A stretch of DNA of 20,363 nucleotides from JBBQZU01 sp038207425 (GTDB taxonomy: Bacteria > Bacteroidota > Bacteroidia > Flavobacteriales_D > Cryomorphaceae): the NCBI GenBank assembly GCA_038207425.1, contig JBBQZU010000041.1, forward strand, positions 1 through 20,363, in the 5' to 3' direction. The position numbers and the translations under genes are program-made. Positions 7,821-15,475 of this stretch are shown here, in pieces; within the stretch, counting starts at the first letter, position 1, and each line of letters starts with the position of its first letter. The notes below the pieces were generated by a model that saw nothing but the letters and a program-made list of their open reading frames with translations, had not been told where the DNA came from and made no database searches.

Positions 7821-8691
7821 TGTCGTCGGGTTTTTGTAAGAATTGAAGCCGGTATATCTTCTCATCCTTGTATATGATGTGCTGTATTTCAAGGTTCTTT
7901 AGACTGTTGATAGGCAGAATGAGCCTTTCCATAAACTCTTCGCGGTTGAGCAGCTCAATGCCGTCAAACTGCGGATGGCTTTGAAATATCTTTGCTTCGG
8001 GGTGGATGGCTTCCATAAGCTGAACCCTGCGCTTTTCCAAGTCATCGGCAGCAGACCGAGAAAAGAAGTTGAGCATCAAGGCATAGTCATCAGGCAGCAA
8101 TTCTACCATCAGCGTATCGCCAAGATCGGTGGGAATCCGTACCTTTTTCTGCTTGTAGTAGGGCCCATCGGCTACCAGGGTATCGCCCAGTAGATCACTA
8201 GAAATACTTGCAGTGGCCATGGATTGGTTGTTTATTTTAAGGGTCAGTTCATGAATTTCAATAGACTTCCGGGTGTAGGCATCTTTGAATACGATGACCA
8301 TATGGGCCTTTCTCGGGAATACCATCCAAGCGAAACCCACGAGCAATAAGATCCCTGTGAAACCGACCACACCAGCGCGGGTTTTATTTTGTTTGGGCTT
8401 CTCTGTAGTATGCTTTCGCAAAAATTCATCCCAATTCTTGTAGCCAATCCATGCCGTGAGCAAATTGAGCACATCAATCCGCGGAAGCTTCTCACTCTGG
8501 TTCTTAAAATGCGTGTACACCCACTTTTCGCTTACCGCTGATTTGCAAACGGCTTCAAGATCGGTCTGAAAATCGCGAATGTCTTGTAGCGACCAATCGG
8601 CCAGGGCTTTAGTGATGCCCAACTTGTACGCAGCGTGCTGTTGTATCTCTTTTTTGAGCAATGTAAAGCTGTGATAATGATCCGTGGCCAT
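7807..8691 (-). CDS. Single-pass membrane protein with Bacteroidota-type N-terminal helical domain
   Basis: A 294-residue protein. Residues 1-95 look like a cytoplasmic helical domain ending LPRIDVLNLLTAWIGYKNWDEF (69-90), a pattern shared with many Bacteroidota proteins of uncharacterised signalling or regulatory type that read roughly LD-LA-F-GY-W-F. A lysine-rich stop-transfer stretch (KPKQNKTR) precedes one membrane segment at about 107-125. Residues 130-294 would then be periplasmic, containing a beta-rich part with ISSDLLGDTLVADGPYYKQ and a helical part with FFSRSAADDLEKRRVQLMEA. The topology suits transmission of an envelope signal to the cytoplasm, but no catalytic motif is visible. 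First gene of a two-gene operon with the exported protein at 7275-7820. Confidence 0.75.
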   Translation of the reverse strand: MATDHYHSFTLLKKEIQQHAAYKLGITKALADWSLQDIRDFQTDLEAVCKSAVSEKWVYTHFKNQSEKLPRIDVLNLLTAWIGYKNWDEFLRKHTTEKPKQNKTRAGVVGFTGILLLVGFAWMVFPRKAHMVIVFKDAYTRKSIEIHELTLKINNQSMATASISSDLLGDTLVADGPYYKQKKVRIPTDLGDTLMVELLPDDYALMLNFFSRSAADDLEKRRVQLMEAIHPEAKIFQSHPQFDGIELLNREEFMERLILPINSLKNLEIQHIIYKDEKIYRLQFLQKPDDSEIN

Positions 8692-8725
8692 GCAGGTCGG
8701 TAAATGTAATCTGTTCGACTAAGAT

Positions 8726-8795
8726 AGGCTTGTAAATGGGATGTAGGTAGCTTGTAAAATCAATTACAATAAAAAAACAGCAGACCTACAAGCCT
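8726..8795. promoter_or_regulatory. Three GCTTGTA boxes in a divergent promoter region
   Basis: GCTTGTAAA occurs at 8728-8736 and again at 8750-8758, exactly 22 bases apart (about two helical turns). The inverted copy TACAAGC lies at 8787-8793. The outer copies form a 9-base inverted repeat, AGGCTTGTA at 8726-8734 and TACAAGCCT at 8787-8795. The boxes lie between the divergent genes ending their starts at 8691 and 8842, so they may be a shared operator. Confidence 0.4.
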
Positions 8796-8841
8796 CTTAA
8801 AGCGGTTTTCAGGTGATTTGTCGAAACAAAAATTACGAAAT

Positions 8842-9834
8842 ATGAAAACAATGATCTTCAGCATAGCCATAATAATTTGTCTTTCTGCCCAAGACAGCCA
8901 CGGGCAAGCCAAGGGCAATTATGACTACCGTGAAATGAGCAATGTCCACTTTGCCCATCCCCACGCACAGGTACAAATGGCTGCCCTTGCCATGCTCCCC
9001 AGATTGGGCGAAGTGGAGTTTCGGTTGCGAGGATTGAGCAATTGCATCGCCGACTCCTACCTAGCCATTTTCACATTGACCCAAGTGGGCGAATCTCAAA
9101 GCGAAGCAGATGCACTAATGGGTGGCAAGATCGAAGCCATACGCGCGGGCCTACTAGCAGCAGAAGCCGATGCAGAACTCTTTGTAGACATGATTTCGTT
9201 TCTGCCTATTTACGAAAAAGATGAAGTCATAAAGCTTTTCTCAAAAACGACCTATAATGAGATTCCAAAGGGATTTGAGCTGAAGAAAAACCTTCACTTC
9301 CGATACCGCAGCGCGGGTGTACTTGAGCATCTCGTCACCATTTGCGCCCAAAGCGAAATCTACGACTTGGTGCGTGTAGACTACTTTATAGACGATATGG
9401 AAAAGAAGAAAGCTGAAATGATGGCCAAGGGCGAAGCCACACTCAGAGCGCAAATTGAGCGCTACAAGAAGCTGATGAACGAAGATTTCACAGATAAAAA
9501 CCGGCAGCTTGCCGAAGGTTTTGCCATGTACTATCCCGTAGAGCAGTACCGTGCTTACACTACCTACCACTCAACCAAATTCAACAAAACGAGTGGAGAA
9601 ACGAAGGCAAATCAGATGACCCAGGCCCAGTTTTTTCTTCCCATAATGAGCAAGGAGTATGATTTTGTGATCAACAACTCTATTCTGGAACCCGTGATTC
9701 AGATAGAGTACGAGTTGGTGATGAAGCTGACCCCAAAGCCCAAAGACCCCGAACAACCCAAAGAAGTGGTGAAGAAGGAAAAGGAGTTTCTGCTTATTTC
9801 GCCAGATGGACAGGTAAAGGTGCTGGCTTTGTGA
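8842..9834 (+). CDS. Exported SIMPL (DUF541)-like protein
   Basis: A 330-residue exported protein. The ATG at 8842 gives a clean signal peptide (MKTMIFSIAIIICLSA...HGQ, 1-22); a TTG at 8818 only adds non-signal residues. Residues 57-215 resemble the SIMPL/DUF541 fold: GEVEFRLRGLSNCIADSYLA (56-75), a GESQSEAD helix start, NEIPKGFELKKNLHFRYRSA and a final IYDLVRVDYFID strand. A charged helix (EKKKAEMMAKGEATLRAQIE) follows, then a lineage-specific C-terminal region with a proline/lysine linker (PKPKDPEQPKE) and a short hydrophobic end. SIMPL proteins are periplasmic or envelope proteins of poorly known role. A decayed second copy of its last 62 residues lies at 11651-11839. Family assignment is from remembered pattern and could be wrong. 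Confidence 0.6.
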   Translation: MKTMIFSIAIIICLSAQDSHGQAKGNYDYREMSNVHFAHPHAQVQMAALAMLPRLGEVEFRLRGLSNCIADSYLAIFTLTQVGESQSEADALMGGKIEAIRAGLLAAEADAELFVDMISFLPIYEKDEVIKLFSKTTYNEIPKGFELKKNLHFRYRSAGVLEHLVTICAQSEIYDLVRVDYFIDDMEKKKAEMMAKGEATLRAQIERYKKLMNEDFTDKNRQLAEGFAMYYPVEQYRAYTTYHSTKFNKTSGETKANQMTQAQFFLPIMSKEYDFVINNSILEPVIQIEYELVMKLTPKPKDPEQPKEVVKKEKEFLLISPDGQVKVLAL

Positions 9835-9943
9835 TGTAGGGTTCTTCGCTGCGGAATAGTGGGCGATCTATTAGAGTAAGAGATGATGCACCCGGAGGCC
9901 GATTTAAAACAACAAATTTAACAACAACAAAAAAAAAGGTATC

Positions 9944-10384
9944 ATGAAAACACAAATCTTCCTTATTCTACTGCTTACCAGCTCCATGTGTCAGGCACAG
10001 ACCAAAGTCATCGCTCATAAGAGCCATGGTGGTTCACGTGCTACTTTTGCAAAAGCATATCAACAGAATTTATTTGATATCAGTCGCACCAATTTTGGCT
10101 TGCCCGATAGAGAGGTTGTCGTTGTTTTGGATACCCTTATCGCTGTAAACGATTCCATTACTGTCATGAAATGGAGAGAATCTAATTCTTGTCATCCATT
10201 TTTATCAAGTCATAAAGATCTCAAGGATTCAGATTTCAACTATAAAACGGACACTATAATAAACCACGAAGTTCTGAGAAGAAGGAATACCGCTACTTTA
10301 ATAAGGAATTATGGAACAGCTATATACCCGATTGAATTTCGCCATACCATTGACAGTGTGGTGTTCATAGGCTTTAGAAAATAA
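9944..10384 (+). CDS. Small exported protein with HKSHGG motif
   Basis: A 146-residue protein with a signal peptide (residues 1-19, ending CQAQT). The mature part opens with VIAHKSHGGSRATF, a motif I associate with small secreted proteins of Bacteroidota of unknown function, followed by a beta-rich region (EVVVVLDTLIAVNDSITVMK) and a Cys-Pro pair near residue 83. It lies 9 bases ahead of the DoxX-like membrane protein at 10394, so the two are very likely one operon. No enzyme motif can be assigned. Confidence 0.75.
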   Translation: MKTQIFLILLLTSSMCQAQTKVIAHKSHGGSRATFAKAYQQNLFDISRTNFGLPDREVVVVLDTLIAVNDSITVMKWRESNSCHPFLSSHKDLKDSDFNYKTDTIINHEVLRRRNTATLIRNYGTAIYPIEFRHTIDSVVFIGFRK

Positions 10385-10393
10385 GCATTCGCG

Positions 10394-11614
10394 ATGAGAA
10401 GATTTGGAATATTGGCACACCAGGGATTGCTTTTATTCGCCCTTTTGGGTGCAGTTTTTATCCCTTTTTCTTTCCGGGGCCTGCAGGTTCAGTCGAAAAT
10501 CACACAGTGTATTTTTGAAGATGTGATTTTGAGCTTTGCATCGCTTTTCAAGCTGGCTTATGTAGCCAATTCTGCAGTATCGTCTGATTCTACAACGCTC
10601 TATTTGCTGGTAGTTCTCTTATTCTTGGTTGGGGTATTCCTTGCTGTGGTATTCTCGATAATCCATGTCTGGAAAAGGCATTCACTTCGATTTGTTCAAG
10701 CCATTCATTTGGTGCTGACCTTTTACCTTTCTATCGTCATGCTAAAATATGGCATTGACAAAGTTTTCAAAGCGCAGTTTTATCTCCCAGAACCGAACAC
10801 CTTGTATACTCCACTCGGCTTGCTCGATAAAGATATATTGTATTGGAGCACAATGGGTACTTCGCACACCTACAATGTTTTTATGGGCCTGCTCGAGATA
10901 ATTCCGGCAGTTTTCTTACTATTCCGCAGCACAAGAATCATGGGTCTTTTTGCGCTCGCAGGAGTCCTACTTAATGTTGTATTCATCAATTTCGGGTTTG
11001 ACATCTCTGTAAAGCTGTATTCTTCATTCCTGTTGTTCCTATGTTGCTTATTGCTTGCTCCGTCAATGAATGCTTTATTCCATTTTTTTGTATTGAATAA
11101 ATCTGCGTCTTTAGCATGTGCAACCGGAAAGAACTTGGTTATTTCGAGCCCTAAAAGAATTGCCTTCAAAACAACAATCATTTTTGTGTTTTTTGTTGAA
11201 TCGCTTTTTCCATACATCCTAAATGGGCTATTCAATGATGACAATATGCCACGTAATTATTTACATGGAGCTTACGAAATTTTCGAAGTAACAAAGAATG
11301 ACGAAGATGCAAATACTGTCAACTTGAACTTGAAGCGCTTATTCGTTCACCGTCACAATTACCTTATCTTTCAATATGACGATGACAGTATGGAAGATTT
11401 TCATTTGGAAATTGACCCTGATCAACATCAATTTTTACTCACTAATTATGATGGCGAAATAATCTTTTTGGAATATAAATATTTAGAAACTCAAAAAATT
11501 TTAGAACTCAAATCTCCGGATTTGGGTTTAACAATTTATTCTAAATCATTGCCTTGGAGAGATTTACCCTTATTGCAGCCCCTTTTTCACTGGACTGTAG
11601 ATATAGTTCAATAA
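10394..11614 (+). CDS. DoxX-like polytopic membrane protein
   Basis: A 406-residue protein with about seven hydrophobic helices (roughly residues 8-27, 69-93, 99-123, 160-177, 182-204, 208-234 and 254-274) and a soluble C-terminal domain of about 130 residues with beta character. The stretch YGIDKVFKAQFYLPEPNTLY followed by TPLG and WSTMGTS is the hallmark of a DoxX-like membrane family widespread in Bacteroidota. Role unknown; DoxX relatives are linked to redox or quinone processes. The second half, from about 11260, is visibly richer in A and T than the operon at 880-7020. It forms a pair with the exported protein at 9944, and reading ends about 40 bases before a pseudogene fragment of the SIMPL-like gene. 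Confidence 0.75.
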   Translation: MRRFGILAHQGLLLFALLGAVFIPFSFRGLQVQSKITQCIFEDVILSFASLFKLAYVANSAVSSDSTTLYLLVVLLFLVGVFLAVVFSIIHVWKRHSLRFVQAIHLVLTFYLSIVMLKYGIDKVFKAQFYLPEPNTLYTPLGLLDKDILYWSTMGTSHTYNVFMGLLEIIPAVFLLFRSTRIMGLFALAGVLLNVVFINFGFDISVKLYSSFLLFLCCLLLAPSMNALFHFFVLNKSASLACATGKNLVISSPKRIAFKTTIIFVFFVESLFPYILNGLFNDDNMPRNYLHGAYEIFEVTKNDEDANTVNLNLKRLFVHRHNYLIFQYDDDSMEDFHLEIDPDQHQFLLTNYDGEIIFLEYKYLETQKILELKSPDLGLTIYSKSLPWRDLPLLQPLFHWTVDIVQ

Positions 11615-11650
11615 CCATTCAGCTAAGCATTGGAGCACCTGTAGATATAA

Positions 11651-11839
11651 ATGAGCAAGGCATACGATTTCTTGGTAAACGAATCCATTCTGTAGCCCCT
11701 GACTTAGATGGCATAGGCGCTGTTGATGCCCTTGCCACCCAAACCAAAAGAGCCTGAAAATCCTGAAGAAGGGGTGAAATCAGAAAAGCAGTATTACGTC
11801 ATATCGCCCGGCGTATCGGTAAAAATGCTGCCATTGTAA
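11651..11839 (+). pseudogene. Decayed tail of a second SIMPL-like gene
   Basis: These 189 bases align without a gap to the last 189 bases of the intact gene at 8842-9834 (its 9646-9834). Both begin ATGAGCAAGG and both end at a stop; I count 33 of 62 residues identical, including PKPK-PE-P-E and the terminal ISP...VK-L-L. The copy carries three in-frame TAG stops at 11693-11695, 11705-11707 and 11714-11716, replacing Glu, Gln and Tyr of the intact gene. Similarity fades upstream of about 11640, probably after a one-base insertion, so the N-terminal four fifths of the gene are gone. An intrinsic terminator follows at 11844. Confidence 0.85.
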
Positions 11840-11843
11840 AGAG

Positions 11844-11868
11844 AAAGGCGCTGATTGGAGCCTTTTTT
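11844..11868 (+). terminator. Intrinsic terminator
   Basis: Stem AAAGGC / GCCTTT with a 10-base loop, followed by a T run to 11868. It would end transcription from the 9944-11614 pair and the remnant. Confidence 0.65.
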
Positions 11869-11973
11869 GTTTTCTATTAGGGCTGTTGTTATGAGATAAT
11901 TTGTAATTCTTTCAGGATATAAATTTCGGTATGATGGTGCTGACGCGCATCCATTCCCGCTACCTTCGGCCCA

Positions 11974-12381
11974 ATGCAAACTATCCTTCACTATTCCCTT
12001 CACCTGCTTGCGCCCGGCATCATTGCCTGGCTATTTTTTCGTGAAAATTGGCAAAAGGTATATGTTATTTTTTTGCTTACCATGCTTATCGACCTGGACC
12101 ATTTGCTCACCGCGCCCATATTCGATCCGCACCGTTGCAGCATCGGTTTTCATCCCTTGCATTCATTTTATGTTATACCGGTGTATGCAGCTATGCTCTT
12201 TGTTCGGAAGTATTATCTGCGCGAAATAGCCTTCGGGATTCTGTTTCATTTGCTCACTGATACAGCAGATTGTTTCTGGACTTTTAGTGAATGCCGGCAG
12301 TGTTATCTTGATTCGGAGATTTATAAGTTGATCTCAACCCTGGGTTTAGCTCAAATTTTTCAGTCTGTTTCAAGTCAATAA
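11974..12381 (+). CDS. DUF6122 family membrane protein
   Basis: A 135-residue small membrane protein of the DUF6122 family, related to YdjM-type predicted metal-dependent hydrolases. The markers are HYSLH at residues 6-10, the DLDHL motif at 40-44, DPHRCSIGFHPLHS at 51-64 and FHLLTD at 91-96. The histidine and aspartate pattern is what would bind a metal. About three helices are visible. Family members, as I recall them, end soon after the final LTD...DC segment; here about 35 more residues follow (FWTFSECRQCYLDSE onward), unlike the core, so the normal stop may have been lost or the C-terminus altered. Its neighbours on both sides are broken genes. Confidence 0.8.
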   Translation: MQTILHYSLHLLAPGIIAWLFFRENWQKVYVIFLLTMLIDLDHLLTAPIFDPHRCSIGFHPLHSFYVIPVYAAMLFVRKYYLREIAFGILFHLLTDTADCFWTFSECRQCYLDSEIYKLISTLGLAQIFQSVSSQ

Positions 12382-12427
12382 TTTGGTCTCAAATTGAATA
12401 TTAGTTTATGCAGAAATTTGTAAAATT

Positions 12428-12997
12428 TTGAATTATGATTTTATTACAGTTGCTATGATAAGCTGCTGCAAAGGTTACGAAATCAGCGGGAAAGAAGGTG
12501 TGTTGTACTTCCCGAGTTTTGACGAAGTTAAAACTTCATTATGGGTTGATGGGGAGTCAAAGGACGCATCGAATCTTGATTTGACCAAATTATTTGACGA
12601 TACTCGTTTGTCGTGGATTTCGGCTGATTAGTATGTCAAGAATACCTATTATTTCGATAATGACACCCTGGAAATCGACATGGGCGTTGCGCCACGAGAT
12701 CGGCTTACCAATCGTTTCTCTGACGACTCGCTCTTCGTTTGTTTGCAGGATATTGTTGCTGGTAACTTTGAACTTTATTTCAGGTATGGAAATAGGACCG
12801 AGTTAAGATCAAAGCAAGGATTGACCTTCATACCAACATACCGAGTGAACGGAACTGTGAATAAAGGAACATTATTTAATGTGTCGGATTACAACGCATA
12901 TCAATCAACGCTTATCATGCACGGATTTTTAGAAATTGACCAAATGGGACCTGATGATATATTGCTGCTCATAAACCCAACTAAGCTCTTTAATTAG
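12428..12997 (+). pseudogene. Interrupted lipoprotein-like gene
   Basis: One reading frame of 190 codons is broken by a single TAG at 12629-12631; codons on both sides continue in the same phase with protein-like composition (ISADxYVKNTYYFDNDTLE, then GNFELYFRYGNRTELRS). No family is recognised. The 5' end also looks damaged: a plausible lipoprotein signal begins MQKFVKF at an ATG near 12407, then meets a TGA, and the hydrophobic part (MILLQLL) is in another frame from the ISCCKG lipobox-like segment that opens the main frame. The frame has only a TTG start at 12428. I read this as a decayed exported protein gene. A single sequencing error could explain the TAG but not the 5' damage. Confidence 0.65.
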
Positions 12998-13028
12998 TGA
13001 ATAGCTGGCCTAGTTGTTATGCGTATTG

Positions 13029-13078
13029 GTGGTATAAATCACTTGTTTTGAAAATTCCCACCATTACAAATATACCAC
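13029..13078. repeat. Inverted repeat between converging broken genes
   Basis: Arms GTGGTATA (13029-13036) and TATACCAC (13071-13078) are perfect 8-base complements with 34 bases between them. They lie where two converging pseudogenes meet and could be a relic bidirectional terminator, though no T tract is present. Confidence 0.35.
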
Positions 13079-14116
13079 TCTGATCTTTCCTTGATGATTC
13101 TGGTATGCTGAGAGCTCCTGCGCTTCGTGTACTTTCTGCAGCCTGAAGAGTGTGTTCATCGCAAAATAGTACATTTCATCGCTCTTTGCACCAGCGTCCA
13201 GTGCTTTTAGTGCCTGTTTCTGAAAGGCTTCCTGTTCATTCAAAGCCAAATAATTTGACGCGAGAAGCTCATATATTCGTCTCCGCAGTGGGTGATGATC
13301 ATTCAATTCGGCAATAGACAAGGCTTCGAAAAGGTTTTCGACAGATTGCAGATGCTGCTGTTTATCAAAATTGGCTTGCGAAGAGAGAATTAGCAGTTCA
13401 CAGCGGTGCAGGTTGGTGGCGGCTTGGTTGGTTTGCGCAAGCAGTCCACTTGATATAATTGGTTAAGCACCATCTATCCGACCTGATTTCATAAGCGCCG
13501 CAGCCATTTGCTTTTGCCATTGAGCAATCACATCATTATTTGCAGCAGCCAGCAGCGGTTCAATATCCTGTAATATGGCCGGAGCAATTGTCGTATTTCC
13601 GGTATCAGCGGCTATAAATGCTTCGTACAGTTTTAGCGGAGCGCAAAATTATGCAGATAGATTTTCATTGTTTTTAGCACATAATTCAGCCACATTGCGA
13701 AATCGTCCTGTGGCCCACTGATACAGTCCCAAATTTGAAGCAATACCACCAAGTACCATTTCTGACTCTGCCAAAAGCCGATCGTCTTCATGCTCCTGCA
13801 GGATGGTTTTGGCTGCAAATACTTCCATAAGCGCAAATTCATTATTGCCCTTAACGTGGTCTGCGAGGGCTATAATATTGTAATCTTTTGCGGCAAGTAC
13901 AGGTGTTTTAGCATTTCGCAAAGTAAGCCGGGCTTTCTGAAGCGTCTCGTTCGGATTTGCATACAATTCGAGTTTCGACTGCTTTAGCAACGCTTCCATC
14001 TCATCTTCGCTTTGCGCAAATGCCGACATAAAACTGAAAAATATGAATATAAAGGATGCTGCGATTCTCTTGTACAAATCAGGTTTCTGTAGCTTTTCCG
14101 CAACAGGTAAGTTCAA
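13064..14116 (-). pseudogene. Interrupted exported helical-repeat (TPR-like) gene
   Basis: A single minus-strand frame of 351 codons runs through two in-frame TAA stops, at 13649-13651 and 13463-13465. The start is TTG (14116, or 14077 directly before YKRIAASFIFIFFSFMSAFAQ, a good signal peptide). The body is helical with the alternating Ala/Leu/Tyr spacing of tetratricopeptide-like repeats, for example NIIALADHVKGNNEFALMEV early on and RRIYELLASNYLALNEQEAF near the end. Exported TPR proteins of this kind are often sensor or LuxR-type regulators in Bacteroidota, but no output domain is present. The phase is preserved across both stops, so decay is by point mutation and recent, or small deletions occurred in multiples of three. 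Confidence 0.75.
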
Positions 14117-14474
14117 AATACACTGTACTTTGAAAGCCCTTGATCGGAAACTTAATGTGATTTATACCATCATAAATGCTGCAAACCAATCTACTAAGAG
14201 GATTTCCTATTACAGAAATTTTGAAGGATGAAGATAGTTATTGAACCCGAGTGGAGATTTCTTTTGATGCAAATTCGTAAACGCATTGAAAATCATATAA
14301 CTGTGAATGTGAAGTACAAGAACACTATCGATTTGAACCATCGTCAGGTTGCGCAAGGTTTCAAGCTTGAGCTTTGATCTGCATAGATCGTTATTTCGAA
14401 TACAGCGAGAATAAAAGTATGAATAGGAAATCTGATGGAATATTGTGGGCGTATCTCTGATAAGAAACTACCCC
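14117..14474. other. Intergenic region with one tiny open frame
   Basis: No recognised gene. It holds the small frame listed at 14228 and a short hairpin GATCT-GCAT-AGATC near 14377. No Bacteroidota -7 consensus was found close to the gene at 14475. Confidence 0.4.
14228..14377 (+). CDS. Possible 49-residue protein
   Basis: ATG at 14228 opens a 49-codon frame (MKIVIEPEWRFLLMQIRKRI...FKLEL) with a basic, amphipathic composition and GAAGG three bases before the start. It has no recognised family and could be chance or a relic of a longer gene. Listed because it is the only protein-like frame in this gap. Confidence 0.2.
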   Translation: MKIVIEPEWRFLLMQIRKRIENHITVNVKYKNTIDLNHRQVAQGFKLEL

Positions 14475-14894
14475 ATGAACAGATACTTTATCATTACAAT
14501 AGGAGCAGGCGTCGCAGCAATAGCATCATTTATCATCATCACCTTATTGAACGGGGCGCAATCAGCGCCGCGAGCATCAAACTGGCAACTTGGCCGTATT
14601 GATTTTGCTACAGCCATCACAGACGGTGATGCTTACAGGGTAAAATCAATTATCAAACAAAGCGGTGAAATTCACCATGTATTCATAAATCAGCAACGCA
14701 CTGCCGTGGTATTTGCCTTCACTCCGGGGATATTGACTACGCAAGGCGTATTGAATAATGTAAAACGTGGATGTAAGCTTCAGGCTGCGGCATATGAAGT
14801 AACAGAAGCCCAAATCGAATCGGGCTGTCCTGTTACCGGCAAGCAAGGTATACTTACCAGATCAGTCACTTTCGTGAAAAACTTTTTCAATTAA
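14475..14894 (+). CDS. Small membrane-anchored protein of unknown function
   Basis: A 139-residue protein with one N-terminal hydrophobic segment (residues 4-26, FIITIGAGVAAIASFIIITL) and no lipobox, so anchored in the inner membrane or exported. The ATG at 14475 places this segment at the very start; a TTG/GTG-type start 30 bases earlier adds nothing useful. The rest looks like a compact alpha/beta domain: VKSIIKQSGEIHHVFINQQR then AVVFAFTPGILTTQGVLNNV, which loosely recalls a ferredoxin-like HMA fold without the metal-binding CxxC. Two cysteines lie near the C-terminus (KRGCKL and ESGCPV). It is 20 bases upstream of the haemoglobin-like lipoprotein and likely shares its transcript. Confidence 0.65.
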   Translation: MNRYFIITIGAGVAAIASFIIITLLNGAQSAPRASNWQLGRIDFATAITDGDAYRVKSIIKQSGEIHHVFINQQRTAVVFAFTPGILTTQGVLNNVKRGCKLQAAAYEVTEAQIESGCPVTGKQGILTRSVTFVKNFFN

Positions 14895-14914
14895 ACCCAA
14901 ATAAAAACCGAAAC

Positions 14915-15475
14915 ATGAAAAGTACATCAAACATTTTACTCGTTGCGCTATTGGCAACTTCATTGTTCACAGCTTGCAGTAGCGATGATGACGCCGATCC
15001 GGTAACACCTCCGGCTCCAACCCTCTATCAAAAATTGGGAGGATCGACAATGGTGAGCGACCCTGCGAACCCCGGAATGATGATAGAAGCAGGCCGGTTG
15101 GGGCTGCGCTCTGTGGTAGACAGCACCATATTTGTAATAGCTGGCGATGACAGGCTCACGCCCTATTTTGGCTCTTTGCTTATGGAAGTAGGCTCCGGCG
15201 ATCTTACCGGCTTTGCGGTGCTAAGCAAGAACCTAACCGACTTTTTTGCGGTAGCTACAGGCGCTACGAGCTTTGCATACAGTGGCCTGGATATGGTTTC
15301 CGCTCACGACCCTGCCATAAATTCAAGAATGGCGCTTCCTGCCAACGATGCCTCGTTCGACGCATTTATTGAAGATGTAGTTGTGGGTGCACAACAGAAT
15401 TCTGTACCCATGGAGCTTATTACAGAAGTGGGAGCGCTTATTGAAACCCTGCGCCCTGCCGTAGTTCAAATTTAA
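14915..15475 (+). CDS. Truncated haemoglobin-like lipoprotein
   Basis: A 186-residue lipoprotein (lipobox FTAC, Cys21, then SSDDDAD). Residues 36-185 follow the group 1 truncated haemoglobin pattern: TLYQKLGG at the start, VVDSTIFVIAGDDRLTPYF for helix B and CD region, LTDFFAVATG for helix E, then YSGLDMVSAH with the proximal haem His as His131, and FDAFIEDVVVGAQQNSVP for helix G. By my alignment to mycobacterial TrHbN the distal B10 Tyr falls at Ile72, so oxygen handling would differ or haem may be bound differently. About 18 extra residues (VSDPANPGMMIEAGRLGLR region) sit between the LGG and helix B. An exported, lipid-anchored haemoglobin is unusual. The gene is second in a likely operon and is followed by a strong terminator. 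Confidence 0.75.
   Translation: MKSTSNILLVALLATSLFTACSSDDDADPVTPPAPTLYQKLGGSTMVSDPANPGMMIEAGRLGLRSVVDSTIFVIAGDDRLTPYFGSLLMEVGSGDLTGFAVLSKNLTDFFAVATGATSFAYSGLDMVSAHDPAINSRMALPANDASFDAFIEDVVVGAQQNSVPMELITEVGALIETLRPAVVQI

Noticed and set aside
11693..11716. TAG recoding (amber suppression) as an explanation for three in-frame TAGs
   Set aside because: Similarity also decays upstream and most of the gene is missing; a pseudogene explains this more simply.
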